Assembly (NCBI RefSeq): GCF_030679875.1
Contig: NZ_JAUXSP010000021.1
Location: forward strand, 248,001 to 312,000
Reading direction: 5' to 3'
Length of the DNA: 64,000 bases
Source of the DNA: Phenylobacterium sp.
Lineage (GTDB): Bacteria > Pseudomonadota > Alphaproteobacteria > Caulobacterales > Caulobacteraceae
Positions 1-9,890 of this stretch are shown one piece after another. The position numbers were made by a program, and so were the translations under genes. The notes beneath the pieces were generated by a model that did not search any database, was not told the origin of the DNA, and saw nothing but the letters and a program-made list of their open reading frames with translations. The first letter of the stretch is position 1. Each line of letters begins with the position of its first letter.

Positions 1-1
1 G

Positions 2-1981
2 CAACCCGGCGAAGCGTCAGGGGCCGCGGCGCTTGCCGCGACGGGCGCCGCCACCATCGATCCGGCGCGGCTAGAGGCCTATCTGGACGGGGTGATCGGC
101 TCGGCCATGGCCAAGGACAGGATCGCGGGCGTCACGGTTTCTGTAGTCCAGAACGGGCAGATCATTCTCAAGAAGGGCTATGGCCACGCCAGCCTGAGCC
201 CCCTTCGGCCGGTGAATCCCGACCAGACCCTGTTCCGCATCGGCTCCATCTCCAAGACCTTCACCTGGATCCTGCTGATGAACGAGATCCAGGCTGGGCG
301 CATTCGCATCGACGCCCCGATCAACCTCTATCTGCCTGAGGCTCTGCAGATCCGAGACCAGGGCTTCACTCAGCCGATCCAGGTCGCCCATCTCCTGGAC
401 CATTCTCCCGGCTTCGAAGACCGCATTCTGGGCCAGCTGATGGAGCGCAACTTCGATCGCGAGCGTCCGATGGCCCAGTATCTGCGCCAGGAGCGGCCCC
501 GCCGGGTGCGTGAGCCTGGGCAGTTTCCGACCTATTCCAACTATGGGGTCGGCCTGGCCGGTCAGGCCCTCGTCTATGTCTCCGGCCAGCCCTTCGAAGA
601 GCTGGTGGAAAAGAGGATCACCGGTCCCCTGGGGATGAGCCGCACCACATTCCGCGAACCCCACCCGCCCCGCGAGGGCATCCCCGCGCCGATGGCCCCA
701 AGTCTCGCCCGGAACCTCTCAGAAGGCTTCCTGTGGTCGCCGGCCAAGGGCTTCGAGGCCCGCCCCTTCGAATACCTCGGCCATCTGGCCCCGGCGGGAT
801 CGGCCTCCTCGACGGCCGCGGATATGGCCCGCTTCATGATCGTGCTGCTGGATGACGGGGTCTATGGAGTCGCCGCGCCGGCCGCGCCATCGGCGACGGG
901 AACCGCCCAGCCGGCCCAGCCCCCCTCCATCTTCGGCCCGGCCACGGCGCGGGCCTTCCGGACGCCCCTGCGGCCGAACGAGGCGGGGATCAACGACTGG
1001 CCGCACGGCTTCATCGCCTATCCGCTACCTGGGGGGCGAAAGGGCTATGGCCACGCTGGAGGCACCCTGTCGTTCAGCTCGAACATGGTGGTGGCCCCCG
1101 AACTCGATCTCGGCGTCTTCATCAGCGTCAACACCGAGAACGGCGCCGAACTGGCCACCCGGCTGCCGGCCCAGGTGGTCGCCCAGTTCTATGGACCCGC
1201 CGCGCCGCCGCCCCAGGGCGGAGACCCCGACCTCGGTCGCGTCGCCAGGCTGTATGAGGGGCACTATCTCGGGACGCGCCGGGCCTATGTGGGCCTTGAG
1301 CGGTTCGTCGGTTTCATCCTGTCAGGGGTCAGCGTCCAGGTCAGTCGCGATGGCCGCCTGATCACCAGCCGCCTCGGCGGCGCGCAGACCTGGATCCCCG
1401 AGGGTGATCCCGGGGAAGGTCGGTTCATCTCGACCACCGGTCCAGACCGGCTGGTGTTCGATCTGGCGGGCGGCAAGGCCGCCGCCTTCCAGGGCACCTA
1501 CAACGATGTCCGCTTTCAGCGGGTTGGCCTCTGGAGCCGGCCCTCGGTCCTGGCCTTGCTGGCTGGTCTGACCTCTATCGCGGCGATCGCCACCTTCGTG
1601 GGTCTGGCCCTGCGCAATCGCCGGGACTTGCGGCAGACCCAGATTCAGAGCCAGGCGAGCCTCGTGCAGACGATCCAGGCCGTCCTATGGCTGCTCGCCC
1701 TAGGCCTGTTCGGCTCATGGCTCACGGGCGCGTCCGATACAGCCAAGGTGGTCTATGCCTGGCCAGGGGCCCGGCTGATCCTGGCTTCGGCCTGCGCCCT
1801 GGTGGCCTCGATCCTGACCATCATCACCCTGGCGTCTCTGCTGAGCATCTGGCGCGGTGGCCGTCGCCTGGACAGCTGGCCGGTGGCGCGCAAGGTCGGG
1901 TTTACAGCCACAACCCTGATCTATGTCGCCTTCGCCGTTGTGCTCTTCCATTGGGGCGCCCTGACCCCCTGGAGCAGCTGA
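2..1981 (+). CDS. Membrane-anchored serine hydrolase, beta-lactamase/class C fold (5' end missing)
   Basis: The reading frame is open from the left edge, so the true start and any signal peptide lie outside the window. The serine beta-lactamase-like fold is shown by an SxxK motif (S-I-S-K near base 250), a YxN motif (Y-S-N near 535) and an HxGG motif (H-A-G-G near 1053). After the catalytic domain and a beta-rich linker, four hydrophobic segments occupy roughly bases 1535-1965. The enzyme domain is therefore tethered to the inner membrane, probably facing the periplasm. Family members include penicillin-binding-protein-like esterases, D-aminopeptidases and EstB-type esterases; the substrate cannot be read from sequence. 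It ends 200 bases before fliF and looks unrelated to the flagellar operon. Class is well supported, specific function is not. Confidence 0.85.
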   Translation, partial: QPGEASGAAALAATGAATIDPARLEAYLDGVIGSAMAKDRIAGVTVSVVQNGQIILKKGYGHASLSPLRPVNPDQTLFRIGSISKTFTWILLMNEIQAGRIRIDAPINLYLPEALQIRDQGFTQPIQVAHLLDHSPGFEDRILGQLMERNFDRERPMAQYLRQERPRRVREPGQFPTYSNYGVGLAGQALVYVSGQPFEELVEKRITGPLGMSRTTFREPHPPREGIPAPMAPSLARNLSEGFLWSPAKGFEARPFEYLGHLAPAGSASSTAADMARFMIVLLDDGVYGVAAPAAPSATGTAQPAQPPSIFGPATARAFRTPLRPNEAGINDWPHGFIAYPLPGGRKGYGHAGGTLSFSSNMVVAPELDLGVFISVNTENGAELATRLPAQVVAQFYGPAAPPPQGGDPDLGRVARLYEGHYLGTRRAYVGLERFVGFILSGVSVQVSRDGRLITSRLGGAQTWIPEGDPGEGRFISTTGPDRLVFDLAGGKAAAFQGTYNDVRFQRVGLWSRPSVLALLAGLTSIAAIATFVGLALRNRRDLRQTQIQSQASLVQTIQAVLWLLALGLFGSWLTGASDTAKVVYAWPGARLILASACALVASILTIITLASLLSIWRGGRRLDSWPVARKVGFTATTLIYVAFAVVLFHWGALTPWSS

Positions 1982-2074
1982 CCTCCAACATCGCCAGGAT
2001 GGGGCGTGATGCGAGACACAAACTCAGCCCCAGGTGCGACATCACGTCCCGGCGCCGATCTGGTCGCTCAGCGG

Positions 2075-2125
2075 CCTAAGGCCAAGTCTTAAACGCGGCG
2101 TTTACCATCGACTGGGTAAATCCTG
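2075..2125 (+). promoter_or_regulatory. Candidate CtrA-dependent class II flagellar promoter of the fliF operon
   Basis: The 200-base gap before fliF has no credible gene. It holds TTAAACGCGGCGTTTACC at 2089-2106. TTAA, seven bases, then GTTTACC resembles the CtrA box TTAA-N7-TTAAC, and the core TAAACGC-G-GCGTTTA is a perfect inverted repeat. A further TTTACC/GGTAAA inverted pair spans about 2101-2120. In Caulobacter the fliF operon is a class II flagellar operon activated by CtrA. The assignment rests on that plus the motif and is inferred. Confidence 0.45.
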
Positions 2126-2181
2126 CCTAGCAGCCGGCCCAAAGTGGGCGCCGGTCGCAGGGTTTTGGGGTTCGACGCGCC

Positions 2182-3825
2182 TTGAATCAGTTTGTAGCCG
2201 CCTTGCAAAGGTTCGGGATCGGCCGGCTTGCCGCTATTCTCGGCATCGGCGTCGGCGTGGCTGCGGCCCTGGTCGCCCTGACCATGAACCTCGGCCAGCC
2301 CAAGGCCCTGCTCTACGCCAATCTCGACATGCGCGAGGCCGGCTCCATCACCCAGGCCCTCGAACAGGCTGGGGTGAAGTATGAGGTCAAGGGCGACGGC
2401 TCCACCATCATGGTCAACCGCGACCAGGTGGCCTCGACCCGCCTGCTTCTGTCCGGAAAGGGCCTGCCAACCGCAGGTTCGGTCGGCTACGAGATCTTCG
2501 ACGACACCAACGCCCTGGGCCAGACGGACTTCGTCCAGCAGCTGAACCGTCAGCGCGCCTTGGAAGGCGAACTGGCCCGGACCATTCGCAGCCTGGACGG
2601 GGTGACCTTCGCGCGCGTGCATCTGGTCCTGCCCAAGCGTCAGCTGTTTGAGGACGCCGCCGAGGAGCCCTCAGCCTCCATCACCATGGGCGTCGGCGGG
2701 CGCGCCCCTACCCCCGAACAGGTCCGTGCGGTTCAGAACCTGGTGGCCGGCGCCGTGCCGAGAATGACCCCGGACCGGGTCACTGTCGTCGACCAGAACG
2801 GCAAGACCCTCTCCGCAGGCGGCGAAGGCTTCGCCGGCGAGATGGCCGAAGGTCGCAAAAATGAGGTCGAGCAACGGATCGCCAAGACGGTCAAAGCCCT
2901 GGTCGAAAGCGTCGTGGGGCCTGGCAAGGCGCGAGTGAACGTCACCGCCGAACTGGATCTGGCCCGGGTGACGGTGCAGCAGGAAACCTACGACCCCGAC
3001 GGTCAGGTTGTGCGCTCCGAGCAGACGGTCGAGGAAAACGCCAACGAGAATGAGCCCAACAACAACGGCATGGTCACCGCCGACGCCAATATTCCAGGCG
3101 GGTTGGGTGGGGCCGAAGCCGGCGCCATGGGTTCGGCCAGCGGCCGCACGGAATCCACCACCAACTACGAAATCTCCAAAACCGTCCGCACCGAGGTCAA
3201 CGAGCCTGGCAAGGTTCAGCGTCTGTCCGTTGCGGTGGCCGTGGATGGCGTCCGCCCGGTGGGCGAGAATGGCGCGCCCGGCGAATATGCACCGCGCAGC
3301 GAAGACGAAATGGCGCGCATCGAGGAACTGGTCCGCACAGCGGTTGGCTTCAACGAGGCCCGGGGCGATCAGGTGACCGTGGTCAACATGCCCTTCGACG
3401 CCCCGGCGGAGATGGGCGGGGTCGAGTCCTCCAATCCCCTGACCGACTTCGACAAGAACGACATCATGCGCGCCGTGGAACTCGCGATCCTGGCAGTCGT
3501 CGCCTTGCTGATCGTCTTCTTCGTGGTCCGCCCCCTGCTTAAAAGCGCCAGCGGCGGTGGTCGCGAACTTACCGGTCCGACCCAGACCATCACGCGGCTG
3601 GTGACGACAACGGCCGATGGCCAGCCTGTCCAGATCGCCGTCGATCCCGCCACTGGCCAGCCCCTCGCCCTGCCGAGTCCCGACGCGCTGGAACAGAAGA
3701 TCGATATCGCGCGCATCGAAGGCCAGGTGAAAGCCTCGTCGGTGAAGCGCGTCGCCGATTTCGTCGACACTCACCCGGAACAGTCAGTGGCGATCCTCCG
3801 CAGCTGGCTGCATGAATCCGCATGA
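2182..3825 (+). CDS. fliF: Flagellar MS-ring protein FliF
   Basis: FliF forms the MS ring in the inner membrane, on which the switch complex and export gate assemble. The 547-residue product has an N-terminal membrane segment at about residues 16-35, the secretin/YscJ-like ring-building motifs (L-Y-A-N-L near 46; a G-V-x-Y-E type segment near 65) and a second membrane helix near residues 430-450. The short cytoplasmic tail ends in the FliG-binding region (V-A-D-F-V-D ... S-W-L-H-E). Length matches Caulobacter FliF. The start is TTG; no ATG lies early enough to keep the first membrane helix, so TTG is preferred. It is the first gene of fliF-fliG-flbE-fliN-flbD, and its stop overlaps the fliG start as ATGA. 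Expression is probably CtrA-driven from the upstream element. Confidence 0.96.
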   Translation: MNQFVAALQRFGIGRLAAILGIGVGVAAALVALTMNLGQPKALLYANLDMREAGSITQALEQAGVKYEVKGDGSTIMVNRDQVASTRLLLSGKGLPTAGSVGYEIFDDTNALGQTDFVQQLNRQRALEGELARTIRSLDGVTFARVHLVLPKRQLFEDAAEEPSASITMGVGGRAPTPEQVRAVQNLVAGAVPRMTPDRVTVVDQNGKTLSAGGEGFAGEMAEGRKNEVEQRIAKTVKALVESVVGPGKARVNVTAELDLARVTVQQETYDPDGQVVRSEQTVEENANENEPNNNGMVTADANIPGGLGGAEAGAMGSASGRTESTTNYEISKTVRTEVNEPGKVQRLSVAVAVDGVRPVGENGAPGEYAPRSEDEMARIEELVRTAVGFNEARGDQVTVVNMPFDAPAEMGGVESSNPLTDFDKNDIMRAVELAILAVVALLIVFFVVRPLLKSASGGGRELTGPTQTITRLVTTTADGQPVQIAVDPATGQPLALPSPDALEQKIDIARIEGQVKASSVKRVADFVDTHPEQSVAILRSWLHESA

Positions 3826-4868
3826 CCGGTAGCGTGCGCGGCGGCGGCGGCCGCAACAAGACTATCAACGAGGTCAGCCAGCTGACGGGGCCTGAAAAGG
3901 CGGCCGTGGTTCTGTTGGCCCTCGGCGAAGATCACGGAGTCATCTGGCAGAGCCTGGACGAGGAGGAGATCAAGGAGGTCTCCCAGGCCATGGCCAGCCT
4001 CGGCACCGTGGCGGCCAATGTGGTCGAGGCCCTGCTGGTGGAATTTGTTGCGGGCATGTCTGGCGCCGGCACGATCATGGGCTCCTTCGAACAGACCCAG
4101 AAGCTGCTCACCGCCTTTCTGCCTCCCGACAAGGTCGAGGCCCTGATGGAGGAGATCCGCGGGCCGGCGGGTCGGACCATGTGGGACAAGCTCGGCAATG
4201 TGAACGAGGCCGTCCTCGCCAACTATCTGAAGAACGAATACCCGCAGACCGTCGCCGTCATCCTGTCCAAGGTGAAGGGCGAGCACGCCGCGCGGGTTCT
4301 GGCCTCCCTGCCCGAAGATTTCGCCCTGGAGTGCGTCACCCGCATGCTGCGCATGGAACCGGTGCAGCGGGAAATCCTGGACAAGATCGAGCAGACCCTG
4401 CGGACCGAGTTCATGTCCAACCTGGCGCGCACCTCCAAGCGCGACAGCCACGAGATGATGGCCGACATCTTCAACTCCTTCGATCGGCAGACCGAGTCCC
4501 GGTTCATGGCCGCCCTGGAGGAGCGCAACCGCGAAAGCGCCGAGCGCATCCGGGCCTTGATGTTCGTCTTCGAAGATCTGTCGAAGCTTGATCCTGGCGG
4601 CGTGCAGACGCTGCTGCGTGGCGTCGAGAAGGATCAGCTGGGCCTGGCGCTGAAAGGCGCCTCTGACGCCCTGCGCGAAATGTTCTTCTCCAACATGTCC
4701 GAGCGCGCGGCGAAAATCATGCGCGAGGACATGGAAGGCATGGGCCCGGTCCGTCTGAAGGATGTCGACCAGGCCCAGATGAAGATGGTTCAGGTGGCCA
4801 AGGATCTGGCGGCCAAGGGCGAGATCATGCTGGTCGGCGCCGGCGGCGATGATGAGCTGATCTACTGA
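3822..4868 (+). CDS. fliG: Flagellar motor switch protein FliG
   Basis: FliG sits on the cytoplasmic face of the MS ring, binds FliF, FliM and FliN, and transmits stator torque. The 348-residue product has the expected three-part layout: an N-terminal FliF-binding domain opening with L-T-G-P-E-K-A-A, a middle armadillo domain with the EHPQTI-equivalent Y-P-Q-T-V followed by G-E-H-A-A, and a C-terminal torque domain with charged residues in the [10 protein letters not shown] region. A Gly/Arg/Asn-rich stretch precedes the first domain. The start overlaps the fliF stop by four bases and the stop shares one base with the next start, so translational coupling is likely. Confidence 0.96.
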   Translation: MTGSVRGGGGRNKTINEVSQLTGPEKAAVVLLALGEDHGVIWQSLDEEEIKEVSQAMASLGTVAANVVEALLVEFVAGMSGAGTIMGSFEQTQKLLTAFLPPDKVEALMEEIRGPAGRTMWDKLGNVNEAVLANYLKNEYPQTVAVILSKVKGEHAARVLASLPEDFALECVTRMLRMEPVQREILDKIEQTLRTEFMSNLARTSKRDSHEMMADIFNSFDRQTESRFMAALEERNRESAERIRALMFVFEDLSKLDPGGVQTLLRGVEKDQLGLALKGASDALREMFFSNMSERAAKIMREDMEGMGPVRLKDVDQAQMKMVQVAKDLAAKGEIMLVGAGGDDELIY

Positions 4869-5518
4869 TGACCGAGCCCATCCTGCGCAAATTCGATTTC
4901 GACACCGTGTTCGACGACGCTGGCGGCGTGGCCCAGGCCTCGACGCGGCCGAAGCGCATCTACCCCCTCGAAGAGGTCGAAGTCATTCGCGCCGAGGCCT
5001 ATGCCGAGGGCGAGCGCGCGGCCATGGCCCGGGTGGAGGCGCAGCAGGCCCAGGCCCTGTCCCACGTCGCCCAGGCCTGCCAGGCCGCCCTGCCCCGGCT
5101 CGCCGAAGTGGCGCATGCCCACCGGATCGGCTCGGCAGAGCTGTCCCTGGCCTGCGGTCAGGCGATCGCCGACGCCGCCCTGGACGCCTTTCCAAGGGTG
5201 CCCCTGCAGGCGGCGCTGGATGCCTTGGCTCGGGAAATTGAAAGCGCGCCACGCCTGCTGGTGACGGTGTCGGCCGATCTGGCCGAGGGCCTTGAGCCCA
5301 TGCTGGCCGAGGCCGCCCACGCCATTGGCTTCGCCGGACAGATTCAGGTGCGCAGCGATCCGGGCATGGCGCCAGCCGCCTTCGCCCTCGATTTTGGCGA
5401 CGGGGCCGCCCGTTTCGATCCCGCGGCGGCCGCCCAAAGGGTGGCTGAAGCCCTGCAGGCGGCTCTGGCGTCTGAAGGTCTCCACGCCGAACCCCTCATT
5501 CCCGGCGGCGACGCCTGA
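4868..5518 (+). CDS. flbE: Flagellar assembly protein FliH (FlbE)
   Basis: FliH-type proteins bind the export ATPase FliI and dock it at the switch through FliN. The 216-residue product starts with R-K-F-D-F-D-T-V-F. It continues with the acidic/alanine-rich helical region typical of FliH ([11 protein letters not shown]), including small-residue spacings at about residues 45-75, then a globular alpha/beta C-terminal half. I identify it mainly by position: in Caulobacter the gene between fliG and fliN is flbE, the FliH equivalent. It begins on the last base of fliG (TGATG) and ends 19 bases before fliN. FliH diverges fast, so order matters more than motifs here. Confidence 0.87.
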   Translation: MTEPILRKFDFDTVFDDAGGVAQASTRPKRIYPLEEVEVIRAEAYAEGERAAMARVEAQQAQALSHVAQACQAALPRLAEVAHAHRIGSAELSLACGQAIADAALDAFPRVPLQAALDALAREIESAPRLLVTVSADLAEGLEPMLAEAAHAIGFAGQIQVRSDPGMAPAAFALDFGDGAARFDPAAAAQRVAEALQAALASEGLHAEPLIPGGDA

Positions 5519-5537
5519 AGGATGAAAGGAACAAGTC

Positions 5538-5873
5538 ATGTCTGACGAACTGAAACTCCAAGAGCTGGGCCCCGGGGACCTTCCCGCCATCGACTTCGGC
5601 CACGAGGGTGAGGAGAAGGCCGCCAGCGATCTGACGCCGGTCTTTGATGTGCCGGTCAGCATCTCGGCGGTTCTGGGCCGGGCGCAGATGTCCGTCGCCC
5701 AACTGTTGCAGCTGTCCTCAGGCAGCGTCCTCGAGCTTGACCGCAAGGTCGGCGAGGCCATCGACATCTATGTGAACAATCGCCTGGTCGCCCGGGGAGA
5801 GGTCGTCATCGTCGACGAGCGTCTCGGTGTGACGATGACGGAAATCATCAAGGACGGCGACACGGCGGCCTGA
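5538..5873 (+). CDS. fliN: Flagellar motor switch protein FliN
   Basis: FliN forms the lower C ring and receives FliH-FliI during export. The 111-residue product has an acidic, low-complexity N-terminus (1-30) followed by a single SpoA/SurfaceP domain at about 35-106. Typical segments are F-D-V-P-V-S-I-S-A-V-L-G, S-V-L-E-L-D, and the closing V-T-M-T-E-I. A purine-rich ribosome site (AAGGA) precedes the ATG. It is the fourth gene of the fliF operon, between flbE and flbD. Confidence 0.95.
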   Translation: MSDELKLQELGPGDLPAIDFGHEGEEKAASDLTPVFDVPVSISAVLGRAQMSVAQLLQLSSGSVLELDRKVGEAIDIYVNNRLVARGEVVIVDERLGVTMTEIIKDGDTAA

Positions 5874-5900
5874 ATTGGCGGCGCGTAAGGAGATTTGAAG

Positions 5901-7271
5901 ATGCGGCTTCTGGTCGTCGGAAAACTGGACGGACAGCTCTCTGCGGCGGTGAAGATGGCGATGAGCGCCGGCGCCAAGGTGAGTCATGTGGAGACGATCG
6001 CGGCCGCCACCCACGCCCTGCGCGCGGGACAGGGAGCCGATCTGCTCCTGGTGGACTACGACCTCGACATCGCCGCCCTGATCGCGGCCAACGAGGCCGA
6101 GAGGATTCGGGTGCCGGTGGTGGCCTGCGGGGTCGGCCCCGATCCGGCCCGGGCGGCGGCCGCCATTCGCGCCGGCGCCAAGGAGTTCATTCCGCTGCCG
6201 CCGGAGGCCGCCTTGATCGCCGCCGTCCTGGCCGCGGTCTCTGACGACAACCGTCCCATGGTGGTGCGCGATCCCGCCATGCTGACGGTGCTGAAGCTTG
6301 CAGATCAGGTGGCGGCGTCCGAGGCCTCAATCCTGATCACTGGCGAAAGCGGCTCGGGCAAGGAGGTGGTGGCCCGCTATGTCCACCAGAAGTCCCGCCG
6401 GGCGACCAGGCCGTTCATCTCGGTCAACTGCGCGGCCATCCCGGAAAACCTGCTGGAAAGCGAGCTGTTCGGGCATGAGAAAGGCGCCTTTACCGGCGCG
6501 CTCGCCCGTCGGATCGGCAAGTTCGAAGAAGCCAATGGCGGCACCCTGCTCCTGGACGAAATCTCGGAAATGGACGCCCGCCTGCAAGCCAAGCTGCTGC
6601 GCGCCATCCAGGAGCGCGAGATCGACCGGGTCGGCGGCGCCAAGCCCGTCAAGGTCGACATCCGCATTCTGGCCACCTCGAACCGCGACCTGGCTCAGGC
6701 GGTCAAGGACGGGACCTTCCGCGAGGACCTGCTCTATCGCCTGAACGTGGTCAATCTGCGCCTGCCCGCGCTTCGGGAGCGTCCGGGGGACATCGTTATC
6801 CTGGCCGAGTTCTTCGTGAAGAAATACGCCGCCGCCAACGGCGTGCCCGAGAAGCCCCTGTCCGAAGAAGCCCGCCGGCGGCTGGCCGCCCATCGCTGGC
6901 CCGGCAATGTCCGCGAGCTGGAAAACGCCATGCACCGGGCGGTGCTGCTGTCTGTCGGTGACGAGATCACCGAGGAGGCCGTCCGCCTGCCCGATGGGCA
7001 GCCGCTGTCGCCCGCCGACGCCGGGACCCGGACCGCCCAGGCCGCCAGCTTCGCGGCCGAAGCGATCCAGCGCAGCTTCGTTGGGCAGACCGTGGCCGAG
7101 ATGGAGCAGCAGTTGATCATCGACACCCTGGAGCATTGCGCCGGCAACCGCACCCATGCGGCCAACATCCTGGGAATCTCGATCCGCACCCTGCGCAACA
7201 AGCTGAAGGAATACACCGAAGCCGGCGTGTCGGTGCCCGCGCCGCAAGGCGCCGGCGCCCACGCCGCCTGA
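5901..7271 (+). CDS. flbD: Sigma-54-dependent flagellar transcriptional regulator FlbD
   Basis: FlbD activates sigma-54 promoters of middle and late flagellar genes and represses early ones in Caulobacter. The 456-residue product has a receiver-like domain (1-115), an AAA+ domain with Walker A G-E-S-G-S-G-K-E at 148-155, the sigma-54 contact loop G-A-F-T-G-A at 195-200 and Walker B L-L-L-D-E-I, and a C-terminal Fis-type helix-turn-helix near 416-438. The receiver lacks the usual paired acidic residues after strand 1 (it reads V-V-G-K-L-D), as expected for FlbD, which is controlled by FliX rather than simple phosphorylation. An AAGGAGA site 7 bases upstream selects the ATG at 5901 over a TTG six bases earlier. 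It is the last gene of the fliF operon; flhA follows after 28 bases. Confidence 0.95.
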   Translation: MRLLVVGKLDGQLSAAVKMAMSAGAKVSHVETIAAATHALRAGQGADLLLVDYDLDIAALIAANEAERIRVPVVACGVGPDPARAAAAIRAGAKEFIPLPPEAALIAAVLAAVSDDNRPMVVRDPAMLTVLKLADQVAASEASILITGESGSGKEVVARYVHQKSRRATRPFISVNCAAIPENLLESELFGHEKGAFTGALARRIGKFEEANGGTLLLDEISEMDARLQAKLLRAIQEREIDRVGGAKPVKVDIRILATSNRDLAQAVKDGTFREDLLYRLNVVNLRLPALRERPGDIVILAEFFVKKYAAANGVPEKPLSEEARRRLAAHRWPGNVRELENAMHRAVLLSVGDEITEEAVRLPDGQPLSPADAGTRTAQAASFAAEAIQRSFVGQTVAEMEQQLIIDTLEHCAGNRTHAANILGISIRTLRNKLKEYTEAGVSVPAPQGAGAHAA

Positions 7272-7299
7272 GGCCCGATCGGAAAGTCGAGACGACCTG

Positions 7300-9381
7300 A
7301 TGGCCCAGATCAACGCCGCCCCGGCGCCCACAGCCCGCGATATTCTGGGCTGGCTCACCCGTGGGGAAGTCGCCCTGGCCATCGGGGCGGTGAGCATTAT
7401 TGTCCTGCTCATTCTGCCCATTCCAGCCTTCCTGCTGGACGCCCTGCTGGTCCTGTCGATCACCAGCGCGGTGCTGATCCTGATGACCTCGCTGCTGATC
7501 AAGAAGCCGCTGGAGTTCAGCGCCTTTCCGACGGTGCTGCTGGTCACCACCCTCTATCGCCTCGGCCTCAATATCGGCTCCACCCGCCTGATCCTGACCC
7601 ACGGTCATGAGGGCACCGACGGCGCCGGCAAGATCATCGAGGGCTTCGGCGCCCTGATGATGGGGGGCAATTTCGTCATCGGGGTGATCGTGTTCGCCAT
7701 CCTGGTGATCGTGAATTTCGTGGTCATCAGCAAGGGTTCGGGACGGATCGCCGAAGTGGCCGCCCGCTTCACCCTGGACGCCATGCCCGGCAAGCAGATG
7801 GCCATCGACGCCGACCTCTCGGCCGGGCTGATCGAGGACGAGGAAGCCAAGCGCCGCCGCAAGGAGCTGGAGCAGGAATCCACCTTCTTCGGGGCCATGG
7901 ACGGCGCGTCGAAATTCGTCCGCGGCGACGCCATCGCCGGCCTGATCATCGTCGCCATCAACATCCTGGGCGGTATCCTGATCGGCGTGATGCAGCATGG
8001 CATGCCCGTCGGGGCCGCCGCGGCCTCCTACACGATCATGACCATCGGCGATGGTCTGGTCAGCCAGATCCCGGCCCTGATCATCTCCATCGCCGCCGGC
8101 TTCCTGGTGTCCAAGGCCGGCGTCGAGGGCTCGGCCGACAAGGCCCTGGTGGCCCAGCTGGCCATGAACCCCGTCGGCCTGGGCATGGTGGCGGCGTCGT
8201 CAGGCATCCTGGCCCTGGTGCCGGGGATGCCGGTCCTGCCTTTCGCCGCGGTGTCGATCGCTGCAGGCGCCCTGGCCTATTACCGGGGCCGCAAGTCCCT
8301 GGAGCCTGAGCCTCCGCCCGTCATGGAGCAGATGACCGAGCCCCAGGAAGAGCCGATCAGCGAAACCCTCGCCATCGACGAGATCAAGATCGAGCTGGGC
8401 TATGGCCTGCTGCCGCTGATCAACGACCTGGAGGGCCGCAGGCTCACCGACCAGATCCGCGCCCTGCGCAGGACGCTGGCGGCCGAATACGGATTCGTCA
8501 TGCCCTCGGTCCGTATCCTCGACAATATGCGCCTGCCCTCCCAGGGCTACTGCATCCGGATCAAGGAGCTGGACGCCGGCGAGGGCGAGGTGCGCCTGGG
8601 CGCCCTGATGGCCATGGACCCCCGCGGCGGCCAGGTGGAAATTCCCGGCGAGCACATGCGCGAGCCCGCCTTTGGTCTGCCGGCCACCTGGATCGACGAG
8701 GCTCTGCGCGAGGAGGCCACCTTCCGCGGCTACACCATCGTCGATCCGGCCACGGTGCTGACCACGCACCTGACCGAGATCCTCAAGGACAACATGGCCG
8801 AGCTCCTGTCCTACGCCGAGGTGCAGAAGCTGCTGAAAGATCTGCCGACTGAGCAGAAAAAGCTGGTCGACGACCTCATCCCGTCCATCGTCACCGCCAC
8901 CACGGTTCAGCGGGTTCTGCAGGCCCTGCTGCGCGAACGCGTCTCGATCCGCGACCTGCCGGCGATCCTGGAAGGAATCGGCGAGGCCGCCCCACACACG
9001 GCTTCGGTGGCGATGCTGGTGGAACAGGTACGCGGCCGGCTGGCCCGCCAGCTTTCCTACGCCTATCGCGGGGACGACGGCGCCCTGCCCATCGTCACCC
9101 TCTCGGCCGAGTGGGAGAACGCCTTCAGCGAAGCTCTGATCGGGCCTGGGGAAGAAAAGCAGCTCGCCCTGGCGCCCTCGCGGCTCCAGGACTTCATCCG
9201 TGGGGTGCGCGAGGTCTTCGAGCGCGCCGCCCTGGGCGGCGAGACCCCCGTCCTTCTCACCAGCCCGGCCATCCGCCCCTATGTCCGCTCCATCATCGAG
9301 CGCTTCCGCGGCCAGACCCCAGTGATGAGCCAGAACGAGGTCCATCCCCGCGCCCGGCTGAAGACTCTGGGCACGATCTAG
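7300..9381 (+). CDS. flhA: Flagellar biosynthesis protein FlhA
   Basis: FlhA is the export-gate component of the flagellar type III secretion system. The 693-residue protein has eight membrane helices in its first ~330 residues. The conserved FHIPEP cytoplasmic loop lies between helices 4 and 5 (S-K-G-S-G-R-I-A-E-V-A-A-R-F-T-L-D-A-M-P-G-K-Q-M-A-I-D), including the DAMPGKQ signature. A cytoplasmic domain of ~350 residues binds substrate-chaperone complexes. Length is normal for the family. It lies 28 bases after flbD in the same orientation, so it may be read from the fliF operon or its own promoter. The downstream gene is unrelated to motility. Confidence 0.96.
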   Translation: MAQINAAPAPTARDILGWLTRGEVALAIGAVSIIVLLILPIPAFLLDALLVLSITSAVLILMTSLLIKKPLEFSAFPTVLLVTTLYRLGLNIGSTRLILTHGHEGTDGAGKIIEGFGALMMGGNFVIGVIVFAILVIVNFVVISKGSGRIAEVAARFTLDAMPGKQMAIDADLSAGLIEDEEAKRRRKELEQESTFFGAMDGASKFVRGDAIAGLIIVAINILGGILIGVMQHGMPVGAAAASYTIMTIGDGLVSQIPALIISIAAGFLVSKAGVEGSADKALVAQLAMNPVGLGMVAASSGILALVPGMPVLPFAAVSIAAGALAYYRGRKSLEPEPPPVMEQMTEPQEEPISETLAIDEIKIELGYGLLPLINDLEGRRLTDQIRALRRTLAAEYGFVMPSVRILDNMRLPSQGYCIRIKELDAGEGEVRLGALMAMDPRGGQVEIPGEHMREPAFGLPATWIDEALREEATFRGYTIVDPATVLTTHLTEILKDNMAELLSYAEVQKLLKDLPTEQKKLVDDLIPSIVTATTVQRVLQALLRERVSIRDLPAILEGIGEAAPHTASVAMLVEQVRGRLARQLSYAYRGDDGALPIVTLSAEWENAFSEALIGPGEEKQLALAPSRLQDFIRGVREVFERAALGGETPVLLTSPAIRPYVRSIIERFRGQTPVMSQNEVHPRARLKTLGTI

Positions 9382-9489
9382 GTCGTCGAGGGCAAGGCGC
9401 AGCTTTTCCAAAGTTGCCCGGAACGCTTGCGGCTGATAGCGGTTTGGCGCGCGGGACGCCCTCCTGGTCCCTGAAGCGTTGGATGACGA

Positions 9490-9885
9490 ATGGCCAGCAG
9501 ATCCAAACCAAAGCGCGGCGCCGGGGCCTCCCTGTTCTGGGACCTCCTGACGTTCGACCGGCTCATGACGAACTCTGTGATCCACCTGATCTATTGGGCG
9601 GGCCTTGGGGTGATCGCACTCGGCGCCTTCGGGACCATTGGCGCGGCGGTGGGCGTGGCCCTGCGCGAAGAAAGCGTAATGGGCCTTATGCTGGCCATCC
9701 CCGTCCTGGTGGCGGGCCTCCTGGTGGTCGGCGCCCTGATCCTTCTGTGGCGTTCATTCTGCGAGTTCTATGTGGCGATCTTCCGCCTGAGCGATGATCT
9801 GCACGTGCTGCGTCAGCAGGCCGACGCTGAGCGGCTGAACCCACCGCGTCCACAGGCGCCGCGCCCGGCGCCGCCACAGCACTGA
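9490..9885 (+). CDS. DUF4282 small membrane protein
   Basis: This 131-residue protein has two hydrophobic segments (about residues 35-58 and 65-88). They are preceded by F-W-D-L-L-T-F-D-R-L-M-T and followed by a conserved F-C-E-F-Y-V-A-I-F-R-L-S-D-D-L stretch. That pattern, aromatic N-terminal cap, two helices, then a W/F-R-x-x-x-E box, is the DUF4282 family, widespread in bacteria with no assigned function. The tail is proline-rich. It ends five bases before the converging xylanase gene. A link to the flagellar genes on either side is possible but unsupported. Confidence 0.75.
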   Translation: MASRSKPKRGAGASLFWDLLTFDRLMTNSVIHLIYWAGLGVIALGAFGTIGAAVGVALREESVMGLMLAIPVLVAGLLVVGALILLWRSFCEFYVAIFRLSDDLHVLRQQADAERLNPPRPQAPRPAPPQH

Positions 9886-9890
9886 ACTTT

